Positions 25,921 through 34,751 of a stretch of 64,000 bases of DNA are shown in pieces. The notes below the pieces were generated by a model, which saw only the letters and a program-made list of their open reading frames with translations, was not told the origin of the DNA and searched no databases. The stretch is from Bradyrhizobium diazoefficiens (GTDB taxonomy: Bacteria > Pseudomonadota > Alphaproteobacteria > Rhizobiales > Xanthobacteraceae), in the NCBI RefSeq assembly GCF_016599855.1, contig NZ_CP067041.1, positions 2,294,001 through 2,358,000 of the forward strand, written 5' to 3'. The translations under genes were made by a program, and so were the position numbers. Position 1 is the first letter of the stretch, and the number at the start of each line of letters is the position of its first letter.

Positions 25921-26199
25921 TCAAACGTCGGCGCGCGAGTTCATCTTGCCAGTGATGTAGTGCGTCATGCCCTGGATGGAATCAAGGTTCTCCGGCACGA
26001 TTTCGCTGTCGTCGACGGCGATGCCGAAAGTCATCTCGATGAACCCGACCACCTCGAGAACTCCGGTCGAATCGATGATGCCCTCGTCGAGGAGGGAAGC
26101 ATCGTCCTTCAACGCTGCGATGTCGCTGATGTAGAAATTCGACGCCAGAAAAGCGCGAATTTGATCCTTGCATCCGTCGGGTGCCAAGACGAGTGTCAT
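25921..26199 (-). CDS. Acyl/peptidyl carrier protein
   Basis: This 92-aa protein starts MTLVLAPDGCKDQIRAFLAS. The phosphopantetheine attachment serine is in LLDEGIIDSTGVLEVVGFIE, with the usual acidic helix II and C-terminal DSIQGMTHYI. It is the last gene of the thioesterase-NadE-AsnB-ANL operon and lies 47 bp downstream of the stand-alone ANL ligase, its presumed loading partner. Together with the separate thioesterase it reconstitutes the ANL-PCP-TE protein at 10241-12958 in split form. Confidence 0.9.
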   Translation of the reverse strand: MTLVLAPDGCKDQIRAFLASNFYISDIAALKDDASLLDEGIIDSTGVLEVVGFIEMTFGIAVDDSEIVPENLDSIQGMTHYITGKMNSRADV

Positions 26200-26246
26200 T
26201 GTATTCGTGCTCCATCTGAATCGGTGGATCTGCGGTCGTTCGTAGG

Positions 26247-27809
26247 CTAACCGGTGACGAGCCCTCTCTTGTTGATCTTGCCCGTGTCCGTGCGCGCCAG
26301 TTCCGGCACGATAACGACATGCGTTGGCACCATGAAGCTCTCGAGCCGCTTCTGACACTCTCGCCGAATCTGCTTCTCGCCGATCGACCGCCCCTTATCG
26401 ACCACCACGAACGCCTTGATCGCGTGGCCCAGCAGTTCGTCGGGAACACCAATGACTGCCGCCTCCCTTATGCCGGGAATGTCCAGCAATGCGCTCTCCA
26501 CCTCCTTGGGCGCGACCTTCTCACCGCGTGATTTGATGACCTCGTCGCTCCGGCTGACGAAGTACAGGTAGCCGTCGGCGTCCATCTGGCAGTAGTCGCC
26601 GGTGTACAGCACTTGCTCACCCGGAAGCGGTCCGGGCCTGAGCTTCTTCGCAGTAGCTTCAGGCTTTCGCCAATATCCCTTCATCACTGTCGCTCCGCGG
26701 ATCACAAGCTGTCCTGTAACGCCGGCGCCGACCCGTTGATCATGCTCGTCGACGATCCACATTTCAGTGTTTGGGATGGCAATTCCCACACTCGACGGTT
26801 TCCGATCGAGGTCTTCCGGAGGCAGATAGCTGCAGCGCTTGCATTCGGTAAGACCATACATGGAGTAAATGCGAGCGCTGGAGAACGTGTCTCTCAGTTG
26901 GAGCAGGTGCCGGATCGGCAGTGCGGCGCCAGTGCTTGTCACGTAGCGGATGCTGGACAGATCGTAGCTCTTCAGCGTCTCGAGCTGCAGCAGCGTCGAG
27001 AACATTGTCGGCACGCCGGGAAACCCCGTAACTCTCTCTTCCGCAACACGCCGGAGGACCTCGGCGGGGAACGCAAACGAGCGTTCGAGAACAAGGCGCG
27101 CTCCGGCGCGCATGGCCATGATCATTTGATATAGGCCGTAGTCGAAGGCGAGCGGCAGAGCGTTGAGGATGATATCATCCTCACGCACATCCAGATATGA
27201 TGCGACCGACGTACACGCGGTCATCATGTTCCGATGCGTCAGCATCACCCCTTTTGGCTCGCCGGTCGAGCCCGAGGTGTAGACAATAGCGGCGAGATCG
27301 ATATCGATGCAGCGGCGCGCGGGCGCTGTGTTGTGCTCGCCAGCTGTTGCCGCGTTCCATCGCACGGCATGGGCCAGTGCATTCAAATCGGCATCGTCGA
27401 TGGTGCCGGACACGATCGCGCAGCGCAACGAGGGGCAATGTCGTGCAGGACCGCTGAAGGTCGGGTAAAGGCGCGATTGCGCAATGAGCGCTGTCGGCTG
27501 GCAGTCATCGAGAAGGTAGCTGAGCTTGTCGGGTTTGGTGAGAGGATTGATGAGGCATACAACGGCATTGGCCTTGAGCGCGGCCCAGAAGCTGACAACT
27601 GCGTCGACAGTGTTGTCGGAAAGGATCATCACGCGGTCGCCGCGCTCGATACCGGCCGCAACCAGGTGGTTCGCGACCGCGTTCGACCACATTTCGAGCT
27701 GGTCGTAGGTGATCCGGCGACCGTCGCACACGAGCGCGACCTTCGGGCCGTTTTGACGGGCCGAGCGGATCAGGTAGTTGTGCAGGACCGGCACAGGATC
27801 GTTGATCAT
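26247..27809 (-). CDS. AMP-forming acyl/amino-acyl ligase (ANL superfamily, stand-alone)
   Basis: This 520-aa enzyme starts at the ATG overlapping the AsnB-like stop (ATGA). The ATP loop is YTSGSTGEPKGVML near residue 180. Motif A5-like YSMYGLTECKRCSYLPPE, motif A8 YTGDYCQMDADGYLYF and catalytic lysine in RTDTGKINKRGL at the C-terminus are all intact. It adenylates a carboxylate and transfers it to a thiol, here most likely the adjacent carrier protein rather than CoA. This resembles DltA/DltC pairs and the acyl ligases of exosortase-linked EPS loci. Substrate unknown. Confidence 0.9.
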   Translation of the reverse strand: MINDPVPVLHNYLIRSARQNGPKVALVCDGRRITYDQLEMWSNAVANHLVAAGIERGDRVMILSDNTVDAVVSFWAALKANAVVCLINPLTKPDKLSYLLDDCQPTALIAQSRLYPTFSGPARHCPSLRCAIVSGTIDDADLNALAHAVRWNAATAGEHNTAPARRCIDIDLAAIVYTSGSTGEPKGVMLTHRNMMTACTSVASYLDVREDDIILNALPLAFDYGLYQMIMAMRAGARLVLERSFAFPAEVLRRVAEERVTGFPGVPTMFSTLLQLETLKSYDLSSIRYVTSTGAALPIRHLLQLRDTFSSARIYSMYGLTECKRCSYLPPEDLDRKPSSVGIAIPNTEMWIVDEHDQRVGAGVTGQLVIRGATVMKGYWRKPEATAKKLRPGPLPGEQVLYTGDYCQMDADGYLYFVSRSDEVIKSRGEKVAPKEVESALLDIPGIREAAVIGVPDELLGHAIKAFVVVDKGRSIGEKQIRRECQKRLESFMVPTHVVIVPELARTDTGKINKRGLVTG

Positions 27810-29833
27810 GCGTAAGCTCCCGATAGATCCTGGTGGTCGACGTCCACGCGGAGCTCGAGGCGATGCCGTCGTTCCGGCCGGTTGGCGACGAACTGCTGGA
27901 ACAGGAGCTGAGTGGACAACACACCTACCAGCGCCATGTTGTCGAAATTGGACAGGTCGCCGTCGCCGGCTTGCGCATGCGCTCGGCACTTGGTGCGCAG
28001 CCGCTCGACCGCCATCGGATCGAAGATGTTCGCGGCGCGGACGTTTGCGCCTGAGAGGGATTCGTCGACATAAGGAGGGGCATCCCTGTCCGCGAAGCAG
28101 AGCGCATTGGGCGTCCGGTAGGGCTGCTTCTTGCGCTGGAGAATCTCGGGCGGAAGCTGCGACTGCGCTACGCGCTTTAGGACGTGTTTCTCGTCAAGGA
28201 CGCGAAGTTTACTGGCGTCGGAAAGGGAGTTCGCGAGCTCGACTACGTCATCGTCAAGGAATGGAAAACGCCCCTCGACCGAGTGCGCCATCAGCATTCT
28301 GTCTCCCTGGGAGGAGAGCAGGTATCCGGCCAGCAGCGTTTTGGTCTCGAGATACTGGTCCTGCGCAAGGGGCGTCCAGCGCGAAAAATCCGGCGGAAGC
28401 CGATCCAACAACTCGGTCACCGGGTCCGCTCGCGAAGACGCAGCACGCATGTCTTCGGAGAACATGCGCTTGATCGCGCCGGTGCTGCGCCAACGAGGGT
28501 GATGGGCAAAGCCGGGCGTATCGGCGGCAGAAATGCCGTGTCCGAAGAATCTCAGCGAGAGGGCCTGCATCTGGACTGGCGATCGCGAGATGTACGGATA
28601 GAGCCGCTTCAGGAGGGTGGCTCGCCGAGTTGAGGCTGGCTGGCGGCCCCAGAAACGGCGGATCTTGCCCTCGCGAAACAGATCATAGCCGGCGAACATT
28701 TCGTCAGCGCCTTCGCCGGTCAGGACAACTTTGATGCCGCGCTCGCGCACGAGCTTTGAGAGCAGGAACAGCGGTACAGGCGCGGTCCTCAGGATGGGGC
28801 GCTCGGTGTGGTAGATCACCTTGGGAAATGCCTCTGCGATGTCCGCGCGCGAGACCATGAGCTCGTGGTGCTCGCTTCCGATCGTGCGCGCCATGAGGCG
28901 TTGATAGTATGTCTCGTCATACTCGGCGTCAGCGAAACGCACGGAAAACGTCTGGAACTCGCTGCCTGCAAGTCGGCTCCCGAGTGATGCAACGAGCGAG
29001 CTGTCAAGCCCACCGGAGAGATAGCTTCCTACAGGGACGTCGGAGCGTACCATTCGAAGCGCCGTAGCCGTTTCCAGCGCGTTACGCACAGCATTGACCA
29101 CATCGTCGTTGCAGACGGCGGATGAAATGAGATGCTGATCGGACCGGGAGGGAAAGCGCGCAGTCCAGAATGCGCGATCGCTAACCTTCCCGGGCACGTA
29201 ACTGCGGACGTGTCCCGGCTCAATTTCCGTGATTCCCTGAAACACGGTTTGCGGCGGCACAGTACTCCAGAAGGTAAAGGTCTGGTCGATGCCTGCCGGA
29301 TCCAACGCCCGACGAATTGCCGGATTCGCTGCGAAGATCGCCTTGATCTCGCTGGCGAAGTAAAGCTGGCCTTGATGGTTGCAGGCATAGAGCGGGCAGA
29401 TTCCGGTCCGGTCGCGCGACAAGACCAAGCGGCGAGCGGAGGCATCCCATATGGCAAGGGCCCATTGCCCGTTCATCCGTTCGAATGCTGCCTCGCCCCA
29501 GGCGCGATAGGCCTGAATGAGGACCTCCGTGTCGCTCCTGGTCCGGAAGCGATGGCCGAGTGAGGTCAGCTGCTCGCGCAACTCGATGTAGTTGAAGATC
29601 TCGCCATTGAACACGATCCAGGCCGGCCCGTCAGGATCGGACAGAGGTTGTTGTCCGCCCGCTATGTCAATGATCGAGAGCCGGGCGTGGGCCAGGCCCG
29701 CGCGCTGATCGCGGTAGAGACCCTGCTCGTCGGGTCCGCGATGTGCAAGCGCACCGGCCATCCGCAACAGCGCGTCCCGCGAAGGACCCGGAGCGTTTGC
29801 GCTCAGCGCCACGATACCTGCGATGCCGCACAT
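27806..29833 (-). CDS. Asparagine-synthase-like glutamine amidotransferase (second copy)
   Basis: This 675-aa protein starts MCGIAGIV (Cys2 nucleophile). The glutaminase domain includes RLSIIDIAGGQQPL, the PP-loop is YLSGGLDSSLVASL near residue 265, and the late synthetase motif LLSSQGDRMLMAHSVEGRFP is present. It is only distantly similar to the copy at 15040-17028, so it was probably recruited separately. It sits between the NadE-like gene and the ANL ligase, which it overlaps by 4 bp. Predicted to make an amide bond on a pathway intermediate using glutamine nitrogen. Confidence 0.9.
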   Translation of the reverse strand: MCGIAGIVALSANAPGPSRDALLRMAGALAHRGPDEQGLYRDQRAGLAHARLSIIDIAGGQQPLSDPDGPAWIVFNGEIFNYIELREQLTSLGHRFRTRSDTEVLIQAYRAWGEAAFERMNGQWALAIWDASARRLVLSRDRTGICPLYACNHQGQLYFASEIKAIFAANPAIRRALDPAGIDQTFTFWSTVPPQTVFQGITEIEPGHVRSYVPGKVSDRAFWTARFPSRSDQHLISSAVCNDDVVNAVRNALETATALRMVRSDVPVGSYLSGGLDSSLVASLGSRLAGSEFQTFSVRFADAEYDETYYQRLMARTIGSEHHELMVSRADIAEAFPKVIYHTERPILRTAPVPLFLLSKLVRERGIKVVLTGEGADEMFAGYDLFREGKIRRFWGRQPASTRRATLLKRLYPYISRSPVQMQALSLRFFGHGISAADTPGFAHHPRWRSTGAIKRMFSEDMRAASSRADPVTELLDRLPPDFSRWTPLAQDQYLETKTLLAGYLLSSQGDRMLMAHSVEGRFPFLDDDVVELANSLSDASKLRVLDEKHVLKRVAQSQLPPEILQRKKQPYRTPNALCFADRDAPPYVDESLSGANVRAANIFDPMAVERLRTKCRAHAQAGDGDLSNFDNMALVGVLSTQLLFQQFVANRPERRHRLELRVDVDHQDLSGAYA

Positions 29834-29838
29834 GCCGC

Positions 29839-30849
29839 CTAGTCCTCGATCGTCGCATCAACAAGCAGAGGCGGGGCGTGAAGATACCGTGTCGCTCGGC
29901 GCTTGGAGGCGATGTCCTTGAAGACCTTCTGCACCTGCGTTGCGGCTATACCGACGGCCTCGGCTACGTCCTCGGCAGAAATGCCGTGGTTAATCGCGTA
30001 CATGCAGACATCGGTCAATTGATAGGGAGCGGCAAAATAGAACTCCTCCTGACTCTGCGGCATCGAGAACGTGTCGGAGGTGGGCGGCCGTCGTCTGATC
30101 TCCTCGTCGATGCCGAGGTATTCGGCCAGTTGGTAGACCTGGCTCTTGTAGAGATGCGCAATCGGCATAACGTCCGCATCCCCATCGCCTTGCTTCACGA
30201 AGAAGCCTTGATCGTGCTCGAGCCGGTTTGGCGTACCTATGACGGCGTACTTGAGACGGTCTGCGTGATAGTACTCGGTCATCTTGCGGACGCGTTGCTT
30301 GTAGTTGGTTGCTGCGACTATCTGCAGGTAGACCTCGGGCGGAAGACGTACGGTGGAGGTTCTGCCGTTCGGGTCCTGCACGGTCAAACGCGTGATGTTG
30401 ATGCCATCGCGTTCCAAAACCGAGCCGAGTACCAACTTGCATTTCCAGCCGGTTGCGTATTCGGGTACGACCGCTTGGATCGCCTCTCGCTGCCGGCGGT
30501 AGGCGCCCAATGCTTCGAGAGCCGGTGCGATGTCTTCGACGACCGTCGTTAGGCGCAGCTGTGTAGCAACAGCCCGGCCGAGCCTCAGCGAATCGGAAGA
30601 CGAGTCGCGCTCGGGCATAAGCAGGCCGAGGACCTTCGTATTCCCGAATGCGCGCGCACAGAGCGCTGCGACCACGGAGCTGTCAATACCGCCGGAAAGT
30701 CCGACGACGGCTCCGCGTCGGCCAAGTAGGCAAAGGACGCGGTCGCGCAGAAACGCGACAATGCGCGCGACTTCCAATGGCGCGTCCAGGTCAAGGGCCT
30801 TTCTACTGAACGCGGGTTCGGTTTGGCTGTGGGTTGCTTGCAAGGTCAC
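29839..30849 (-). CDS. NadE-like ATP-pyrophosphatase (NAD synthase family) in EPS operon
   Basis: This 336-aa protein starts at a GTG preceded by GAGGCGGA, overlapping the thioesterase gene by 47 bp. It carries the PP-loop GLSGGIDSSVVAAL near residue 50, LLMPERDSSSDSLRLG, and the NadE-type block GTPNRLEHDQG followed by GDGDADVMPIAHLYKS. It lacks the nitrilase-type glutaminase domain, so it would use free ammonia. A second NAD synthase in a polysaccharide operon next to AsnB and carrier enzymes suggests a recruited amide-forming role. A spare housekeeping NadE is the alternative. Confidence 0.8.
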   Translation of the reverse strand: MTLQATHSQTEPAFSRKALDLDAPLEVARIVAFLRDRVLCLLGRRGAVVGLSGGIDSSVVAALCARAFGNTKVLGLLMPERDSSSDSLRLGRAVATQLRLTTVVEDIAPALEALGAYRRQREAIQAVVPEYATGWKCKLVLGSVLERDGINITRLTVQDPNGRTSTVRLPPEVYLQIVAATNYKQRVRKMTEYYHADRLKYAVIGTPNRLEHDQGFFVKQGDGDADVMPIAHLYKSQVYQLAEYLGIDEEIRRRPPTSDTFSMPQSQEEFYFAAPYQLTDVCMYAINHGISAEDVAEAVGIAATQVQKVFKDIASKRRATRYLHAPPLLVDATIED

Positions 30850-31720
30850 GTGAACAATCCGCCTCTCTCTCGGGAAACTCGGCTGGTGAGTAGGTTTGCG
30901 ACAGCGCGTTCTGAACGAGATGCAGGTTTGCGGCGAGGTAAGGCTGCATGACGAGATCGGTGTGGGTGCCTGCGGTTGGGACGACGTCGACCTGGGCAAA
31001 CGCTTGGTCCCACCCCAGGGCTTGCGGCATCTTCTTCCGCTTGCACCGGAACAGAACGGCGGAAATCGGCAGCATCGACTTCGGCTCCGACAGCCACCGG
31101 AAGTAGGCCTTCGCGCGCAAGACCTCCTGCAATTCTTGCTTGAGCCTGAAAGCGGTAAGGTTGAACTGGCCCTTCGCGCGGCGATCGATCATCCGGGCAA
31201 GGTCGGCTTCGCGGCCAATCGCAACGGTGACTTTGGCGAGGCCCCGGCAGACCATTCGTGACGCGGTTACCCGGTTGTTGTGGATTCGATCGATCGTGCG
31301 GCTCAACGTCTCCCATGCGGAACTGCGCTCGCCCATGAGGCTGGTGTCGAGAATTCCAAAGAATTTGACCGACCGGCCGGAGGCAAGCAGTCGCGTCGCG
31401 ACGTCGAAAGCGACGGCGCCGCCGAGGGAATGACCGAGGAGCCGTACGTGACCTCGCGGCTGGACGCGATTGATTTGCTCGATCGCAGCAACGGCCATGT
31501 CGCTGACACCGTCCTGCCCCTGCAATATCTTGCCGAGATCCGGGTATCGGATCGGAACGACATGGGCAATTTCGCGCATTGAGGCGGTCAGAGCAGCGAG
31601 GCTGGCTCCATAACCGAGTGACCCGGGCAGCAGGAAGAGCACGGGTCTCGCCGCCTCTGCTATGCCAGAAGAGACAGAACCCGGATCTTGCTCCGTTTCA
31701 ATCAATCGCCGTAGTTTCAT
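30803..31720 (-). CDS. Stand-alone type II-like thioesterase, paralog of the TE domain at 10241
   Basis: This 305-aa alpha/beta-hydrolase has an N-terminal strand VLFLLPGSLGYGASLAAL, nucleophile elbow GHSLGGAVAFD near residue 96 and C-terminal HTDLV histidine. Long stretches match the thioesterase domain of the ANL-PCP-TE protein in order: HVVPIRYPDL, KFFGILDT and ALGWDQAFAQVDVVP correspond to QVIPIRYPDL, KFLGILDT and RLGWDSLFEELDVIP. It is the first gene of the operon TE-NadE-AsnB-ANL-ACP, directly behind an EPS-type promoter element. Whether it hydrolyses or transfers the carrier-bound group is open. Confidence 0.88.
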   Translation of the reverse strand: MKLRRLIETEQDPGSVSSGIAEAARPVLFLLPGSLGYGASLAALTASMREIAHVVPIRYPDLGKILQGQDGVSDMAVAAIEQINRVQPRGHVRLLGHSLGGAVAFDVATRLLASGRSVKFFGILDTSLMGERSSAWETLSRTIDRIHNNRVTASRMVCRGLAKVTVAIGREADLARMIDRRAKGQFNLTAFRLKQELQEVLRAKAYFRWLSEPKSMLPISAVLFRCKRKKMPQALGWDQAFAQVDVVPTAGTHTDLVMQPYLAANLHLVQNALSQTYSPAEFPEREADCSRDLASNPQPNRTRVQ

Positions 31721-31756
31721 TGGTATGCACCCGATAGACGGGTCGTCAAAAAGTGC

Positions 31757-31799
31757 AGTATGAGGACGGGCAAAATCCTCTCATCATTCATATGCATGA
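31757..31799 (-). promoter_or_regulatory. EPS-type promoter element for the TE-NadE-AsnB-ANL-ACP operon
   Basis: 31781-31799 reads TCATCATTCATATGCATGA on the plus strand, one mismatch from consensus. AGTATG (31757-31762; CATACT on the minus strand) lies 18 bp away as -10-like hexamer. This would start a message of about 5.8 kb ending at the carrier protein gene, with a leader of about 30 nt. Confidence 0.6.
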
Positions 31800-31915
31800 A
31801 GCATATGGTCGTGCCTTGGAGACTGCGGTTGTTCTCGCCCATGTGCATCTGTCCTGCATGTCCTGCCTTCTCAAGTGGACGCGAAGTCCGGGCCGTGCGC
31901 GCTCAACCTTCTGGG

Positions 31916-33220
31916 TCATACAGGCCCTTTGACTGGCGCGCCCGACGTCCGCACGTCGCCCGGACCATTCAGCAGTAAGAGCGCCACGGTGATGCCCAAG
32001 CCGTAGCCTGCAGCTCCTCCGGCAGCCATCACGAAGATCACCTCCAATGGATCATGGCCAAGGTGAGCACCGATGAGAAGCGGAGCAAAGACGAGCAGCG
32101 CCCGCACCAGATCGACCAGCAGCCGCAGCTCCTGACGGCGAAAAAGAGTCGGAACTTCCTGAATGGGTGTCGACAAGGACTGCGCGGCGCACATGAGAGC
32201 CAGGGCAGCCACGATCTGACCCGTAGGCATCCAGGACGCCCCGAGCAGCGGAACGACAACATGGGGGGCAACAAATCCAAGGCCAAGTACCGGCAGGGCG
32301 ATCAAGCCGGAGGCAACGACCAACAGGCCGCATGCGGTGCCGAGCAAATGCCGACGGTCAAAGCCTTTGCTAGCTTCGGCAACGAAGACATTGCTGAGCG
32401 GCAAGGCGATCAAGCTGACCGGACCGGTCACCAGACGGGCGGCGACGCCATAATGCCCCGCAAATGCGGTGCCGAACAGCGAGCCTATAAAGATTGCGGG
32501 AAGATTGATGATCGCAAAGCCGGCAAGGGCCGAGGGCAGTTCGAACAGCGGAAACTTGTACTCTCGCCGCGCCGTCGCCACGACCGATTCCCACGAGGCT
32601 TGCGCCATGCGGCGGATGTCATCCCATTTCAAGAGCCGGATGCAGAGAAACGCGATCAGCACAGCCTGGCTCAGGATGTGAGCTTGGACCATTGCATCGT
32701 CTCCGAGGCGGGCGAGGCCGAATCCCACCTGGAGGAGTGCCATCGTCGTCGGCAGGATCAGGCGACCCATGCCGAAGTCGCGTATATGATTGAAGCGCAA
32801 GCACCAGCAGTTCATTGCGTCGGCAACGCCGACGGCGGCCATCCCGACCGGTATGAGGTAGGCAAGATGTCGCAGTCTTTCTGGTATCACATCTGACAGC
32901 AGGTATCCCGCGGCGAGCACAACAGAGGCCGTCGTGCAGACCGCGAGGAGCGTGAGCTTGAGTGCGACCAGCGCGTGAGCCCTATCCTGAACCACATACA
33001 GAGAGGTACTGAAGCGAAGCCCGGCGATGGCACCGAGGATGTTTACGACCGAAAGATAGATCGTGAAGATTCCAAAGTCCTCCGGCGAGTAGAGCCGGGT
33101 GAGGATGGGAATGGCTGCAACGAGCATGAGCTGCCCGGTCAGTGCGAGCAGGGAGACGCCCGCCGCCGCACGAACAAGGGCCCCTGTTCGCGTCGGACCG
33201 GTAGCCATTTTGCGGGCCAT
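31916..33220 (-). CDS. Wzx-type polysaccharide flippase
   Basis: This 434-aa polytopic membrane protein starts at the ATG preceded by GAGGAAG (33220); two other in-frame ATGs (33247, 33208) lack a good ribosome site. About 12 hydrophobic segments are present, beginning VRAAAGVSLLALTGQLMLVA, with the polysaccharide-synthesis family segments TRLYSPEDFGIFTIYLSV and LPSALAGFAIINLPAIFIG. It would flip the undecaprenyl-linked repeat unit to the periplasm for the Wzy-like polymerase. It has its own EPS-type promoter element. Confidence 0.88.
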   Translation of the reverse strand: MARKMATGPTRTGALVRAAAGVSLLALTGQLMLVAAIPILTRLYSPEDFGIFTIYLSVVNILGAIAGLRFSTSLYVVQDRAHALVALKLTLLAVCTTASVVLAAGYLLSDVIPERLRHLAYLIPVGMAAVGVADAMNCWCLRFNHIRDFGMGRLILPTTMALLQVGFGLARLGDDAMVQAHILSQAVLIAFLCIRLLKWDDIRRMAQASWESVVATARREYKFPLFELPSALAGFAIINLPAIFIGSLFGTAFAGHYGVAARLVTGPVSLIALPLSNVFVAEASKGFDRRHLLGTACGLLVVASGLIALPVLGLGFVAPHVVVPLLGASWMPTGQIVAALALMCAAQSLSTPIQEVPTLFRRQELRLLVDLVRALLVFAPLLIGAHLGHDPLEVIFVMAAGGAAGYGLGITVALLLLNGPGDVRTSGAPVKGPV

Positions 33221-33291
33221 GAGAAGCTTCCTCGGTCCAGACTTCATTTCAAAAGGCAAGATCGTAGCGGCCAAGCGATGTACTGGTCGAT

Positions 33292-33333
33292 CGTAGGATG
33301 GAGTGCGGCGCGCGCCATCATTCGTTCGCATGA
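33292..33333 (-). promoter_or_regulatory. EPS-type promoter element for the flippase gene
   Basis: 33315-33333 reads CCATCATTCGTTCGCATGA on the plus strand (one mismatch). CGTAGG at 33292-33297 (CCTACG on the minus strand) lies exactly 17 bp away. The leader to the flippase ATG at 33220 is about 65 nt. Confidence 0.62.
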
Positions 33334-33480
33334 CGCAGACTGAGCTACCGCCGGAACGGAGAGAAGGATTTGCATGAACAGCTCGTGCTGGTGGAATAGA
33401 CCACGCCGCAGCCCGATCGTGATTGGGGCCGGTCAAAACCCGACGGTGATCGCGCGTGATTGTGGACGGGTTCTAGATTC

Positions 33481-34386
33481 TCACGCCAGCCGCGCAGACG
33501 TGAGACGGCGATCTACAGGCGAGCGGGAAGCGAGCTGTGCAACTTGTAGGCCGGTCCGGGCGAGCAGGTCCGCCAAAGCCCGTGGTCTGACTGCGATCAG
33601 GTTATCGTCGTCCGGTCCCGGTATGTCAGGAGAGGCCGTCTCGAGTCGTCCCGCCCTGAGATGGAAGAGCTCAAATCCGTGGTCTATCAGTCGCGCATAC
33701 AGCTCCGCACGCGAGGTGCCCGCGCGCCGGAGGTTGAGTTCAGAATCCTCTATGTAGAGACATCGGCAATTGGATACGGTCTTCGTGGCGCCCTTGAGAA
33801 GATCGACTTCAAATCCTTCGACATCGACCTTCAGGAGATCCACCGTCCGATTCCCGATGATCGAATCGAGGGTTCGCACCGGAACTCGAAGCGCTGCGCT
33901 GCCAGGTGGGGGAGTAGCGCATGCGAAATTCATGTCATCGCTGCGAAAGTCCGTGAAGACGAGCTCGCCGTCCGTGCTGCCGATGGCTGTGTTGTGCACC
34001 TCGATCGCCAATCCGTTTAGGCGAACGTTGCCCAGCAGGTATTTGCAGATGCGCGGATGGGCTTCAATGGCAATGACTCGTCCGGATCGGGTAACCCGCA
34101 TGGCGGCAGCGAGGCTTAGCTGTCCCACATTCGCACCGACGTCGACGAAGCTTTCTCCACGTTGCAGGTAGGCTCCGACGAAATCGGCGTCTTCGGCGCG
34201 AAGATCCCGCCTGCGCCAAAGCCCCGCGGACATGGAGCTGGGATAGAAGCGCATTCTATATCCGGCAGGAAAGCCAAAGGTGATGAACCGGCACAATCCG
34301 GTCGCCCACAGTGCGCGCGATAACAGAAACCGAGCCTTGTCAGGCTCCTCCCGAATACGAGTGAGCAGTTGATGCAATCGGTGCAA
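33481..34386 (-). CDS. FkbM-family SAM-dependent methyltransferase
   Basis: This 301-aa protein has a TTG start. The SAM-binding motif is FVDVGANVGQLSLAAAM near residue 80, followed by VIAIEAHPRICKYLLGNV and the FkbM strand DLLKVDVEGFEVDLLKGA. FkbM proteins O-methylate sugars or polyketides, so it likely caps or decorates a sugar of the polymer. It is transcribed leftward, divergent from the GT2 gene, with its own EPS-type element 66 bp upstream. Confidence 0.87.
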   Translation of the reverse strand: MHRLHQLLTRIREEPDKARFLLSRALWATGLCRFITFGFPAGYRMRFYPSSMSAGLWRRRDLRAEDADFVGAYLQRGESFVDVGANVGQLSLAAAMRVTRSGRVIAIEAHPRICKYLLGNVRLNGLAIEVHNTAIGSTDGELVFTDFRSDDMNFACATPPPGSAALRVPVRTLDSIIGNRTVDLLKVDVEGFEVDLLKGATKTVSNCRCLYIEDSELNLRRAGTSRAELYARLIDHGFELFHLRAGRLETASPDIPGPDDDNLIAVRPRALADLLARTGLQVAQLASRSPVDRRLTSARLA

Positions 34387-34428
34387 AGGGATCTCGACTC
34401 ATGTCCGCGGGTGAGTTTTCCGGCGGAG

Positions 34429-34470
34429 CGTAGGCCGACCGGAGCGCCCAGCCATCCTTCATTTGCATGA
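34429..34470 (-). promoter_or_regulatory. EPS-type promoter element for the FkbM methyltransferase
   Basis: 34452-34470 reads CCATCCTTCATTTGCATGA on the plus strand (one mismatch). CGTAGG at 34429-34434 (CCTACG on the minus strand) lies exactly 17 bp away, giving a leader of about 36 nt to the TTG start. With an inferred start near 34422, the dyad core is centred near -42. Confidence 0.65.
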
Positions 34471-34567
34471 CAAGCATCGATCGACGGAGTCTGAAACGGC
34501 AGCCCGACCGTGACTCTGCCGATCCGAGCTGATCGTTTCGAAACGTTGCGCCTCGGGACGATCACCG

Positions 34568-34609
34568 TCATGCGAACGAAGGATGACCAGGCCGGCTCCG
34601 CTACGTAAC
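34568..34609 (+). promoter_or_regulatory. EPS-type promoter element, inverted, for the divergent GT2 gene
   Basis: 34568-34586 reads TCATGCGAACGAAGGATGA on the plus strand, the reverse complement of the motif seen before the leftward genes. Here it points at the rightward glycosyltransferase. CGTAAC (34604-34609) follows at exactly 17 bp. The flip in orientation with gene direction is strong evidence for a directional promoter element. Confidence 0.65.
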
Positions 34610-34751
34610 GTTCGTCGTCCGCAATTCGATCGCTGTTGACATTGACTGCGCCTGTCAACGAGCAGGCGGTGCTTCGCGATGAGGTCGGGTTTGGCGGAGC
34701 CGGCCACGGGTTCGTCAGAGCCGGGTGCTGAACTGAGCGCGAGGAAAAGCG

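Noticed and set aside
10241..31720. Non-ribosomal peptide synthetase or exosortase/PEP-CTERM system
   Set aside because: There is no condensation domain, no exosortase and no PEP-CTERM protein. The ANL/carrier/TE genes are interleaved with Wzx/Wzy-type EPS genes.
33358..33376. ATTTGCATGA upstream of the flippase promoter element
   Set aside because: It shares only the right half of the motif and has no -10-like hexamer at the right spacing. The better copy 43 bp away explains the promoter.
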